From assembly GCA_026770615.1 (NCBI GenBank), contig MU631310.1:391681-401817 (forward strand): 10,137 nt of DNA, read 5' to 3'. The notes beneath the pieces were generated by a model. It searched no databases. It was not told where the DNA came from and was given only the letters and a program-made list of their open reading frames with translations. The stretch is from Pavlovales sp. CCMP2436. Its lineage: Eukaryota > Haptophyta > Pavlovophyceae > Pavlovales. The position numbers and the translations under genes were made by a program. This document shows positions 1 through 7,171 of this stretch, piece by piece. Each line of letters begins with the position of its first letter. Position 1 is the first letter of the stretch.

Positions 1-43
1 GTGAGGGGGGGTCGGGTGGGGGGGGGTTTAGAGGGGGGGGTGG
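1..43 (+). other. G-rich tract with quadruplex potential
   Basis: Four guanine runs (5-11, 14-16, 18-26 and 33-40) are separated by loops of 1 to 6 bases, which satisfies the usual G-quadruplex pattern on the plus strand. No gene or known element is associated with it. It may simply be low-complexity GC-rich DNA, and long G runs are also prone to assembly error. Confidence 0.5.
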
Positions 44-132
44 TTCTACCTGGCGTGGGGAGAGTCCGGGAGGGATCTTAAGTGAGTCCAGGAGAGTTCG
101 CGCTCGAGTCGAACTGGCGCGGTGCCACGCCA

Positions 133-185
133 GACTCTCCCGGACTCCCCTGGACTCCTCCGGACTCTCCCGAACTCTCCCGGAC
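133..185 (+). repeat. 10-bp tandem repeat (GACTCTCCCG type)
   Basis: Five imperfect copies of a 10-base unit, GACTCTCCCG, run head to tail from 133 to 182 and a sixth begins at 183. Copies differ at one to three bases. The reverse complement of the unit also appears just upstream (about 60-75 and 85-95), so the two areas could pair as an imperfect inverted repeat. No function is evident. Confidence 0.6.
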
Positions 186-280
186 CGCTAGAGAAATCTG
201 CCGCTTGCCGCATGCTGCCCCAGAGGAGGGCGCTTGCTACGCCGTTCGCTGCGGTCGCGAGTATAGATATCTGCGGACAG

Positions 281-326
281 CGAAAAGAGGGCGAGGGGGG
301 GAGAAGGAGGGGAGGAGGGCAAGGGC
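281..326 (+). other. Polypurine tract
   Basis: A stretch of almost pure G and A on the plus strand, broken only by occasional C. Such mirror-like purine tracts can form triplex or quadruplex structures. Nothing around it looks coding: the overlapping frames encode only Arg/Gly-rich low-complexity peptides. Confidence 0.45.
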
Positions 327-512
327 ATGTAGCAGTGAGAAGAGGCAAGAAATGGTGGCATTGAGACGTGAAACAAGCCCTCTGCCCTCCCCCGCCCTTC
401 TGACCCCTCCAACCCTACCCCCCTCCGGACCCCAGACTCCTCCAGTTGCCTCTGTAAATTGCGTGCGCATGCAACCAGGATGCAACCAAAGCCTCAGACT
501 AGTTCCATTAAG

Positions 513-573
513 AACAACAACAGCAACAACAACAACAACAACAACAACAACAAAACAACAACAAAACAAAAAA
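513..573 (+). repeat. (AAC)n microsatellite
   Basis: About 20 units of AAC, with one AGC interruption near the start and AAAC slippage variants toward the end, finishing in an A-run. In one frame it reads as poly-Thr and in another as poly-Gln/Asn, but no surrounding frame looks coding, so it is best treated as a simple-sequence repeat. Confidence 0.9.
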
Positions 574-776
574 ATGTATCAGTACTCTGAGATAGTCAGA
601 CCAGCTCGCGACAGTACGTACTTGTGCATCTGCGTGCGTTGCCGGCCTCTCCCCTACCCTTGCCCGTATCACAGCCTCCTTCTGCTGCTGCAAGCTCAAA
701 GGCTCCCTCTCCCGCGCCGCATTGCCTGCGTTTTTGTGTCATGTCAGTTGGGTCAAGGGAGTGGTTGAGTGGTAGG

Positions 777-794
777 TTTGGGTTAGGGTTAGGG
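777..794 (+). repeat. Short telomere-like TTAGGG run
   Basis: TTTGGG followed by two exact TTAGGG units. TTAGGG is the telomere unit of many eukaryotes. Three units are too few for a functional telomere; this could be a tiny interstitial relic or chance in a G-rich stretch. Confidence 0.35.
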
Positions 795-1484
795 CCAGGA
801 TCAGAAGAACTGTCTGGGGCAGGGGCCATGGCCAGGGTCAGGGCTCGAGTGATGCAGACCCCAAGGCGCCATAGCCCTGGCGAAGGTGACATCAGACGAG
901 GTCAAACCTCACCGGAGAGAGCCGCTGGAGTGTGTTGCAATTCGTAAGCCTCGACATTCGCCTCGGTGTCAGCAACCCTCATTGCTCTCGTTGCGTGCGC
1001 CCGCGCGGTAGCGGCAGTGGCAGCGGAGCCAGCAGGCTGGGCCAAGGCAGGGCGGCGGCTTTGCTCCCCGTTACGGGCTTGCTCCCCGGGCCCGCGCCCC
1101 GCGTCCCCGCCGCGGCCCAGCCAGCCCATCGTGAACCCGGAGTCCGCGCGGCGTCCCATCGGCTGCAGCTCGATGCGCAGCGACGGCGCTGGCGGGGGCA
1201 TCTGCCAACCTCCAGGCTCCCCTGCTCCATGTCGTGCTTGCTCACCCACGGCCACCTCCATCCTGTCCGTGACGACCACGCCCATCCGACAACCGGTAAA
1301 TGATGGGCCTGCGGGACACGAGGCTGTGCTGGCGCAAGGGGGTTCTCTGGGCAAGCAGAGCGCAGATGAGATCGGAGCTTAGCGTAGAGTAAGAGGGGAG
1401 CGCGTAAGATACGGGGCGGCGCGGCGGGGAACAAGAGCGCAGCGCAGGAATCGTCGCACGGCGTGTGAATATTTTTTCCAAGTG

Positions 1485-1520
1485 GAGCGGAGCGCTAGAG
1501 CGGAGCGCTAGAGCGGAGCG
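1485..1520 (+). repeat. 13-bp tandem repeat (2.8 copies)
   Basis: Two exact copies of GAGCGGAGCGCTA (1485-1497 and 1498-1510) are followed by a partial third copy to 1520. Further GAGCG/GGCGCGG variants follow to about 1560. No gene context. Confidence 0.7.
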
Positions 1521-1993
1521 GGGCGCAAAAGCAAACCGGCTCGGCGCGGCGCGGAGCGGTGTGGAGAATAGGGGAGTAGCGTGTATTACTGCAGGAATCG
1601 TCACTCCGAACGAAATCGCCTGCTTGGAGCTCTGTCGGCACTTTGGTACCACCGCCGCAAGGTGACGCTAAAGCTCAACAGAGTGACGCTCAGACGCTGA
1701 CACCCGGGGCCTCCTGGTCGCAGAGACTGCGCCCCAGGCAGTAGGAGGGGCATCATAAGTTAAATAACATCGCCATTGACGTGTTAAAGACGGTTAGGAA
1801 AGTGCTAAGTCGGGCATCGGCTTCGCTGCACAGCTCGAGGCCACCACCGCCGATGCCCCCAGCTCGGGGGGGGGGTCGCCCGTTTGACCCCAGTCCTATT
1901 CGAGCGGCAGGCTCGATGGCTCCGCGTGCGCTCGAGCCCCTGCGTCGGCAGGCCCGAGCCTGCGTAGCACGCACGCTATGCGCGCGCGCCCCT

Positions 1994-2000
1994 TATATAG
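1994..2000 (+). promoter_or_regulatory. TATA-like box upstream of gene 1
   Basis: TATATAG stands out in an otherwise strongly GC-rich setting, preceded by a GCGCGCGC run and followed by AT-richer bases. It lies about 640 bases before the probable ATG at 2642. It would fit a core promoter with a long pyrimidine-rich leader, but no start site can be confirmed from sequence alone. Confidence 0.35.
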
Positions 2001-2019
2001 TTTATTCCGCTCGAGACCC

Positions 2020-2641
2020 CTCATCGTCGTCGGTTCATAAAGTCACTCCGGAGAGTGAACCCGCCGTGTCAGCAGGTACCTCCAGCTGCATCCATTCAGC
2101 TGTAGGGCCATCACTGACAAAAATTGCATCGTTGAGTTGGCGAACGCGTCCAGTTCCACTCCAACTCCTCTTCGCCGCCGCCGTCGTCCTTGTGCCGCTG
2201 TCGCCCTCGTCCCGCCAGCCGCCCACGTTCGCTTTTACATCCCAGCTGCCAAATCCGTCTTCTCCGCTGCCAAATCTGCCGCCGTCCACGTCCCCACCTC
2301 CGTCACTCCGCACCCCTCCCCCACTCCTTCCCCTCCCCCTCAACCACACACACACACCCATCCCCCCCAGCTCACCCACTTCCGCCGTATCAACAGTATC
2401 GCTTGCTGGGGCGCCGCATGCTCGCGCATTTTCAAAAGCGGCACCTCCCTCGGCAGCCATATCTGCCATCTCGCTCGGCAGCTCGGCCGCCCCCCCCGCG
2501 CTCCGGCAGCCTCCGCTCGCAGCTCGCAGCTCCTCGCATCGCGCAGCCACCTGCTCCCGCTCGCCACTCGCAGCTCCTCTGCGCGCCTCGCCTCTCGCAG
2601 CTCGGGCCAAGTGCCTTCGCGCCTCGTCGCTGCCAGGTGCG
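2020..2641 (+). promoter_or_regulatory. Pyrimidine-rich leader / possible 5' UTR of gene 1
   Basis: From about 2150 the plus strand is dominated by C and T, with CCTCCCC-type runs and a short (CA)n tract near 2345-2357. The frame of gene 1 stays open upstream to 1781 without a stop, giving a Pro/Ser/Ala-rich peptide with one hydrophobic patch (LQLLFAAAVVLVPL, coded around 2162-2203). I read it as untranslated leader because the composition is low-complexity and the Sel1 homology begins right after the ATG at 2642. An N-terminal extension cannot be excluded. Confidence 0.4.
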
Positions 2642-3729
2642 ATGGACGTGACCGAGCTCCGCCGAAAGGCCGACCAAGGCGACGCGAAAGCGCAGCACAT
2701 ACTCGGAGGGCGCCACTTCCGCGGGCGGGACGTACCGCAGGACTACGCCGAGGCTGTAGGCCTCTTCCACCGCGCCGCCGAACAGGGCCACTTGGGTGCG
2801 CAGTACAACTACGGGATTTGCTGCCGCGATGGTAAGGGCGTACCGCAGGACGATCGCGAGGCTGTTCGCCTCTTCCGCCGTGCGGCCAACAAGGGGCACG
2901 CGGACGCGAAGTGCACGCTCGTCGATTGTTACTTACCCGGAAGGGGCATGCCTCAGGATGACGATGAGGCTGCTCGCCTCTACCGCCGCGCGGCCGAGCA
3001 GGGGCACCTGATATCGCAGCAAAGTCTCGGGGTATGCTACGAACAAGGCAGGGGCGTCCTGCAGGACGATCGCGAGGCTGCTCGCCTCTTTGGATTGGCA
3101 GCCGACCAGGGTGACGCTCAAGCGCTCTTCAACGTGGGGGTTCTGTGCGCCTCGGGCAGGGGCGTGTCGCAGGACGATCGCGAGGCTGCTCGCCTCTTCC
3201 GCCTCGCAGCCGAGCAGAACTTCGTTTTAGCCCAGCTCAATTATGGGGTAAATTGCGAACATGGCAGGAGTGGCCCGCAGGACATTGGCGAAGCTGCTCG
3301 GTATTACCACCTCGCAACCGAGCAGGGTAGCGCGCGAGCCCAGCTTTACCTGGGCAGGCTTCTCCTCCAGGAGGCGGCTGTGGGCAGGGCACTTCCCGCC
3401 GCGCCGGGAGAGGCCGCTCGATTCCTCGCGCAGGCGGCGCAGCAGAGGGAGACGAGCAGATCCGTTTTAAGGCCCTCGCTGCGCTCAGCGACTACGCGCA
3501 CAAGCCCGACGTCGTCAAGGCGTGCTGCGTCGGCTGCGGCAAGACGCGGAAGCTCAAATCGTGCTCCGAGTGCCTCACCGCCAAGTTCTGTGGCACCGAG
3601 TTCGTCCTGCGCATGTGGCCCGTGCACAGGCAGAGCTGCAAGACCTTTGCACCGGTGCGGGAAGAGGCCGTGGCGGCCGCGGACGGCGGCGAGGACGAGC
3701 ACGGCGCGGCGCCGGCCGACGCCGCGTAG
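2642..3729 (+). CDS. Gene 1: Sel1-repeat protein with MYND zinc finger (1-nt frameshift)
   Basis: The product starts MDVTELRRKADQGDAKAQ and contains about seven to eight Sel1-like repeats of 36 residues (pattern EAARLFRLAAEQG...AQxxLG...GxGVPQDD). These are helical-hairpin repeats of the TPR superfamily, known as protein-interaction scaffolds. They run to about 3445. The homologous C-terminus follows one base out of frame: KALAALSDYAHKP, then a MYND finger (about 3520-3645) with CVGC, CSEC, FC and HRQSC, ending in TAG at 3727-3729. Alignment with gene 2 (6062-7171) places a single missing base near 3446-3449. Unshifted, the Sel1 frame runs on to TGA at 3764 as nonsense. One expected MYND Cys is Phe (FCGTEF). 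MYND fingers bind proline-rich peptides; the partner here is unknown. Either the base is a sequence error or the allele lacks its finger. The ATG at 2642 was chosen because repeat homology starts there. Confidence 0.75.
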
Positions 3730-3870
3730 CATGCCTGCTCGCCTCAGCCGGCCGGCTTTCGACTGAATAATACTACTTTTAAGCTGCAACAATTGTACGA
3801 CTGTGTGGCCGGCACCTGGGCAGGTGACACACGCTGGCGTCTGGCAGAGTGTGCCGTCCACGCGCCAGCG
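3730..3870. other. Convergent intergenic spacer
   Basis: A 141-bp gap lies between the stop of gene 1 and the stop of the minus-strand gene 3. It begins with a CAGCCGGCCGGC stretch that has a near match after the stop of gene 2 (about 7178), so the paralogy between genes 1 and 2 extends slightly past the coding end. No strong terminator or poly(A) signal is recognisable. Confidence 0.4.
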
Positions 3871-5064
3871 TTATATGAAGGCCGAGCTCACCACGAAGAT
3901 GACTCGTCTCCAGCGCTTGACGTCCTGGGCGACCTGTGTGGAAGTCTTCTCGGCGAGAGTAGTGTTGAAGAGGTCGCATACGTCGTTGTACAGCCACGTC
4001 ATCTCGATCTTGAGCGCTTGCGCCTTGGCGTCGATGAAGCGCTTGATCTTTTCGATGCTCGGGCTGAGGAGCTTGATGTCGTCCGTCACGAAGTTGATGA
4101 GCTGGTCCGCGATTTTAGTCCCGTACTCGGTGTAGGTGAGCGAGCACTCCGCCTCGCTCAGCACCTTGGGCTCGACGTGCTCGTGGCTGGAGTGCTCACA
4201 GCAGGCGTGCAAAATCACAAAGCCAGCCGTCGAGCGCTCAAAGGTCACAGTCCACGGGCAGATGTTGGAGTCGTCGAGCTCGACTCTGGGCGCCGACTTG
4301 CGCGCGCCGGTGCCCTTACCCACGCACTCCTTTGCGCCAAAAGGGCAGCGGAGGGTATGCTGCTCGCCACGGTTGGACAGAGCAGCGCGGAGTCCCGTGA
4401 AGAAGGGCATGCGGTGACCCGTCTCCTTGGCATACCGCTCGTAGGCGTGCGCGATCGCAAACTGCCCGTAGTTGAGCTGGGCTCGCGCATTGCCCTGCTC
4501 AGTCGCGAGGCGGTAGAAGCGAGCAGCCTCGGCGTAGTCCTGCGGAACGGGCCCTGGGAACGGGCCTTGAGGAAGCTCTCTGAACGCATCGCTGTCGCGC
4601 TCCGCCTTCAAAGACGAGCCTTTCCTCGGTTTAGCAGCCGCGATCTCAGCCGGCGAGCGGAGAGTGGAGCCCTGCGCAGCAGCGGCAGCGCCGTCGAAGC
4701 CGTCGGCAGCAGGCGCACCGGGGAAGCCGTCGGCAGCAGGTGCACCGGGGAAGCCGTCGGCAGCAGGTGCGCCCGAGTCGTCCTCGCGCATCTCGAACCC
4801 GCGTTCGGCCGCGGCGAGCTGCGCGCCAAACGCGGCGTACTCGACGCGAAGCTCCTGCGGCAACCGTTTCTCCAGCTCCCGGCTCAAGTCCGTCTCCGGG
4901 GGGATGAACTTGTACAGCTCCTCGATCATCAATGCGCGCGTCGCGACGCAGTCCTTAGGGAGTGCCCGGATGTTCTTCAAGGCAGTCTTGAAGTCCTTTA
5001 TGCGCTCCGGCCCGAGGAAGTCCTCGAGGCGATCGAAGAACTCCGCAACGCGCGCCGCCGCCAC
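3871..5064 (-). CDS. Gene 3: mosaic protein with one Sel1 repeat and a FAR1/MULE-like zinc cluster
   Basis: This 397-codon frame ends in TAA. Residues 5-75 are predicted helical (AEFFDRLEDFL, DLSRELEKRLP), loosely like PAH or harmonin-type four-helix domains; I am unsure. Residues 98-124 are three GAPAADGF(P/D) units. One Sel1 repeat (VPQDYAEAARFYRLATEQG) covers about 173-205. Residues 218-300 carry C240, C247, C269 (in CPWTVTFER), H294 and H296, a C-x28-C-x24-H-x-H layout reminiscent of the WRKY-GCM1/FAR1 fold at the N-terminus of MULE-type transposases, which binds DNA. A charged helical C-terminus follows. No transposase DDE core is seen. The frame opens right after TAG (5068-5070) with no ATG; the first in-frame ATG is at 4929, inside the helical domain. 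The true start may lie in an upstream exon, since TTCCTAG just before the frame resembles a splice acceptor. Confidence 0.65.
   Translation of the reverse strand: MAAARVAEFFDRLEDFLGPERIKDFKTALKNIRALPKDCVATRALMIEELYKFIPPETDLSRELEKRLPQELRVEYAAFGAQLAAAERGFEMREDDSGAPAADGFPGAPAADGFPGAPAADGFDGAAAAAQGSTLRSPAEIAAAKPRKGSSLKAERDSDAFRELPQGPFPGPVPQDYAEAARFYRLATEQGNARAQLNYGQFAIAHAYERYAKETGHRMPFFTGLRAALSNRGEQHTLRCPFGAKECVGKGTGARKSAPRVELDDSNICPWTVTFERSTAGFVILHACCEHSSHEHVEPKVLSEAECSLTYTEYGTKIADQLINFVTDDIKLLSPSIEKIKRFIDAKAQALKIEMTWLYNDVCDLFNTTLAEKTSTQVAQDVKRWRRVIFVVSSAFI
4696..4776 (-). repeat. 27-bp tandem repeat inside gene 3
   Basis: Three head-to-tail copies of a 27-base unit (4696-4722, 4723-4749, 4750-4776) differ at only a few bases. 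On the minus strand each encodes the nine-residue unit GAPAADGFP. The units stay in frame, so copy number can change without breaking the protein. It probably forms a flexible linker between the N-terminal helical part and the Sel1/zinc part. Confidence 0.9.
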
Positions 5065-5298
5065 CGCCTAGGAAGCCGCCTTGGCAGCCGCCTCCGCCGA
5101 GCCCGCCGCCGCCGAGCCCGCCTGCGCCACGAGCCCGCCGCCATAGCTGTGCGCGGTCGGTCTCCGAGCCTCGTGCGCGGTAGTGAGCGGTGCGCGCAGC
5201 CAAGGGCGCACGCGCGAGCCAAGGTGTTTACGCCTAAGGCAGTTAAAATGTTGGTCTATCTTCCTTTGTCTGGCTGCAGTTAAATTTAGACGGTTTGA

Positions 5299-6063
5299 CT
5301 AAAATTGGGCGGATTTCCAGCTGTAGAGCGCGAGCAGCAAAAGTCGCGGGCCTCCATGTTCCATTGTGAGCGGCTCGCCGTTGAAGGAACGCGCGAGAAG
5401 CGAGTCCTCCGCCATTGCATCCTCTCGCAGCACGGGAACAGAGTACCCGTCGGCTGCACGTTGGTAAAGCCACGCCCATTGCGACACCACGCCGCCAGCT
5501 GCTGCAAGCACCTTTGGGTGCGCGAGCACGCGGGCTAGAGGCACGCCGTCGTAGGAAAGCCCTGTCGCCGACCAACCTGTAACGCAGTGCCACTGGCAGT
5601 CCTCGTGCCGGGCCACGCCGAGCTCCACAATGTCGGCGTAATCGAGCGTCGCAGACGCGCCGCCGGGGAGGGTTATCGTCAGCCGCCAGTCGCCTGGGTC
5701 GAGCGAATAGGTGCCTGGGGCGGGCCTCAGGCCGAGGTCGAGCACGATCTACTTTCTCGCAGCGTGTTGGCCGAGGGGCAGGCCGCTCGCCCGCACTGCG
5801 GCTTTCTTCGCGTTGCGCAGGCGCTCCTTCTTCGCTTTGACCCGACGGACGGACGGGTGGGCAGCGAGCGGGTCGGCAGCGTCGCGCCGAGTGGGGAGCC
5901 ACGGCAAGGCGAGGGCGGCCGCGGCCAGGACCAAGGCGGCGGCCAGCGCCGCGTAGCTGAAACCGAGCGGGTCCGCCGCGCTCCACCGAGTGCGGAGCCA
6001 CGGCAAGGCGAGGGCGGCCGTGGCCAGGACCAAGGCGGCGGCCAGCGCCGCGTAGCTGAAGCC
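5299..6063 (-). pseudogene. Truncated membrane-anchored molybdopterin oxidoreductase (MsrP/sulfite-oxidase fold)
   Basis: Read from 6063 downward, the frame encodes a hydrophobic segment (SYAALAAALVLATAALALPW), a second copy of it 33 residues later, a basic linker ending GQHAARK, an in-frame TAG (5749-5751), and then an oxidoreductase molybdopterin-binding domain. Diagnostic motifs are HCVTGWS (the Cys at 5584-5586 is the expected Mo ligand), YDGVPL, REDAMAEDSLLA, GEPLTMEHGGP and LYSWKSAQF. This family carries out Mo-dependent oxygen-atom or methionine-sulfoxide chemistry, often membrane-anchored. The frame stops with TAG at 5299-5301 exactly where family members continue (SAKW...) for a further stretch. 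No ATG is present, and upstream the frame runs into the antisense of gene 2. Missing start, internal stop and missing tail argue for a gene fragment. A multi-exon gene is possible, but no good in-frame intron removes the TAG. Confidence 0.65.
5865..6062 (-). repeat. 99-bp tandem duplication of a membrane segment
   Basis: Two copies of a 99-base unit (about 5865-5963 and 5964-6062) lie head to tail. The match is near-identical over about 70 bases and weaker in the rest. In the oxidoreductase frame each codes 33 residues comprising one hydrophobic helix plus a polar PWLRTR/PWLPTR...AADPL loop. Because 99 is a multiple of three, the duplication is in frame. Substitutions between copies suggest it is not a simple assembly artefact. 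Confidence 0.85.
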
Positions 6064-7171
6064 ACAGGACGTCGACGAGGCTGCTCGCCTCTACCGCCGC
6101 GCGGCCGAGCAGGGCAACCCGTTGGCGCAGTACGGCCTTGGTCGATGCTACGAACAAGGAAAGGGCGTGCCAGAGGACAATCGCGAGGCTGCTCGCCTCT
6201 TCGGTTTGGCAGCCGAGCAGGGCTACGCTCCAGCGCAGTTCGACTTGGGGGTTATGTGCGCCTCGGGCAGGGGCGGGTTGCCGCAGGACGATCGCGAGGC
6301 TGCTCGCCTCTACCACCGCGCAGCCGAGCAGGGGCACCCGATAGCGCAGTGCTGCCTCGGTCAATACTACGCAGAAGGAAAAGGCGTGTCGCAGGACGAT
6401 CGCGAGGCTGCTCGCCTTTACGGCCTCGCAGCTGAGCAGGGCGACTCTGATGCGCAGACAAACTTGGGGATCTTCTGCAGCTCGGGAGGGGGCGGGTTGC
6501 CGCAGGACGATGTCGAGGCTGCTCGCCTCTTCCACCTCGCAGCCGAGCAGGGCCACGATGCAGCGCAGAACAACCTTGCGTTTTTCTGCGAACATGGCAG
6601 GGGTGGCCCGCAGGACATTGGCGAGGCTGCTCGCTATTACCGCCTCGCAGCCGAGCAGGGCATCGCTGAGCGCAGCACAACCTTGCGGTGCTTTGCGAAC
6701 ATAATAGGGGCGTGCTGCAGGACATTGGCGAGGCTGCCCACTATTACCGCCTTGCAGCCGAGCAAGGCAGCGCGCGAGCCCAGCTCGGCCTGGGCAGGCT
6801 CCTCTAGGAGGCGGCTGCGGGCAGGGCGCTGCCTGCCGCGCCGGGCGCCGGGAGAGGCCGCTCGGTTCCTCGCGCAGGCGGCGCAGCAGACGGGCAACGA
6901 GGAGAGCCGTCTTAAGGCGCTCGCTGCGCTCAGCGAGTATGCGCACGAGCCGAACGTCGTCAAGGCGTGCTGCATCGGCAAAGGCAAGACGCGGAAGCTC
7001 AGATCGTGCTCCAAATGCCTCACCGCCAAGTTCAGTGGCGACGAGTTCGTCCGGCGCATGTGGCTCGTGCACAAGCAGAGCTGCAAGACCTTCACCGCGG
7101 CGCGGGAGAAGGCTGCGGCGGCCGTAGACGGATGCGCGGACGATCACGGCGCGGCGCCGGGTGCTGAGTAG
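6062..7171 (+). CDS. Gene 2: 5'-truncated Sel1/MYND paralogue with compensated frameshifts
   Basis: Homology to gene 1 starts mid-repeat (PQDVDEAARLYRRAAEQG) with an in-frame TAG just upstream (6053-6055) and no ATG before 6254, so the true 5' end is missing or in another exon. Five to six clean Sel1 repeats run to AAEQGIAE (about 6670). There a missing G shifts the frame. The stretch 6671-6843 is then read as unrelated sequence, while the old frame still spells further Sel1 repeats (LCEHNRGVLQDIGEAAHYYR) and includes a TAG at 6805. A 7-base duplication at 6841-6852 (CCGGGCGCCGGG) restores the original frame for EAARFLAQAAQQ and the MYND region (6960-7092), ending in TAG at 7169. The finger is degraded: CIGK replaces CxxC, and FSGDEF lacks both Cys of the fourth pair. 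The protein may be translated with a scrambled patch, or this may be a decaying copy. Confidence 0.65.
   Translation, partial: PQDVDEAARLYRRAAEQGNPLAQYGLGRCYEQGKGVPEDNREAARLFGLAAEQGYAPAQFDLGVMCASGRGGLPQDDREAARLYHRAAEQGHPIAQCCLGQYYAEGKGVSQDDREAARLYGLAAEQGDSDAQTNLGIFCSSGGGGLPQDDVEAARLFHLAAEQGHDAAQNNLAFFCEHGRGGPQDIGEAARYYRLAAEQGIAERSTTLRCFANIIGACCRTLARLPTITALQPSKAAREPSSAWAGSSRRRLRAGRCLPRRAPGEAARFLAQAAQQTGNEESRLKALAALSEYAHEPNVVKACCIGKGKTRKLRSCSKCLTAKFSGDEFVRRMWLVHKQSCKTFTAAREKAAAAVDGCADDHGAAPGAE

Larger units (their letters stand above)
600..1780. other. Gene-free GC-rich region
   Basis: Many overlapping open frames exist on both strands here, but they are Arg/Pro/Ala/Ser-rich, have no recognisable domain, and none stands out from the others. 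This is the usual result of stop-codon depletion in GC-rich DNA. The stretch holds the TTAGGG run at 777, the 13-bp repeat at 1485, and a 12-base direct repeat GCAGGAATCGTC at 1444-1455 and 1591-1602. It may include distal regulatory DNA of the gene starting at 2642, but I see nothing specific. Confidence 0.45.

Noticed and set aside
82..768. 228-codon plus-strand frame crossing the purine tract and AAC repeat
   Set aside because: The peptide is a concatenation of simple-repeat translations (poly-Thr, Arg/Gly stretches) with no domain.
777..794. Chromosome end
   Set aside because: Only three TTAGGG-like units, with non-repetitive sequence on both sides.
902..1434. Overlapping open frames on both strands around 902-1434
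   Set aside because: Several frames are open at once, with GC-driven composition and no motif. No basis to prefer one.
1444..1602. 12-base direct repeat GCAGGAATCGTC as target-site duplication of an insertion
   Set aside because: Twelve bases is long for a duplication, the enclosed 135 bases have no inverted termini, and the sequence looks like its surroundings.
3793..5283. 496-codon open frame on the plus strand
   Set aside because: It is the antisense of gene 3, whose own frame has recognisable Sel1 and Cys/His motifs. The plus frame is Arg/Leu/Val-rich without a domain.
5715..5755. A short intron removing the TAG in the oxidoreductase
   Set aside because: A GT donor at the TAG (GTAGAT) exists, but the plausible CAG acceptors give 38- or 59-base introns that break the frame; the only in-frame option is 27 bases and too short.
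5243..7147. 634-codon open frame on the minus strand opposite gene 2 and the oxidoreductase
   Set aside because: It is the antisense shadow of the Sel1 repeats (its repeated EASSLAIVLR units are the complement of the Sel1 codons) and crosses the oxidoreductase in the wrong frame. No recognisable domain.
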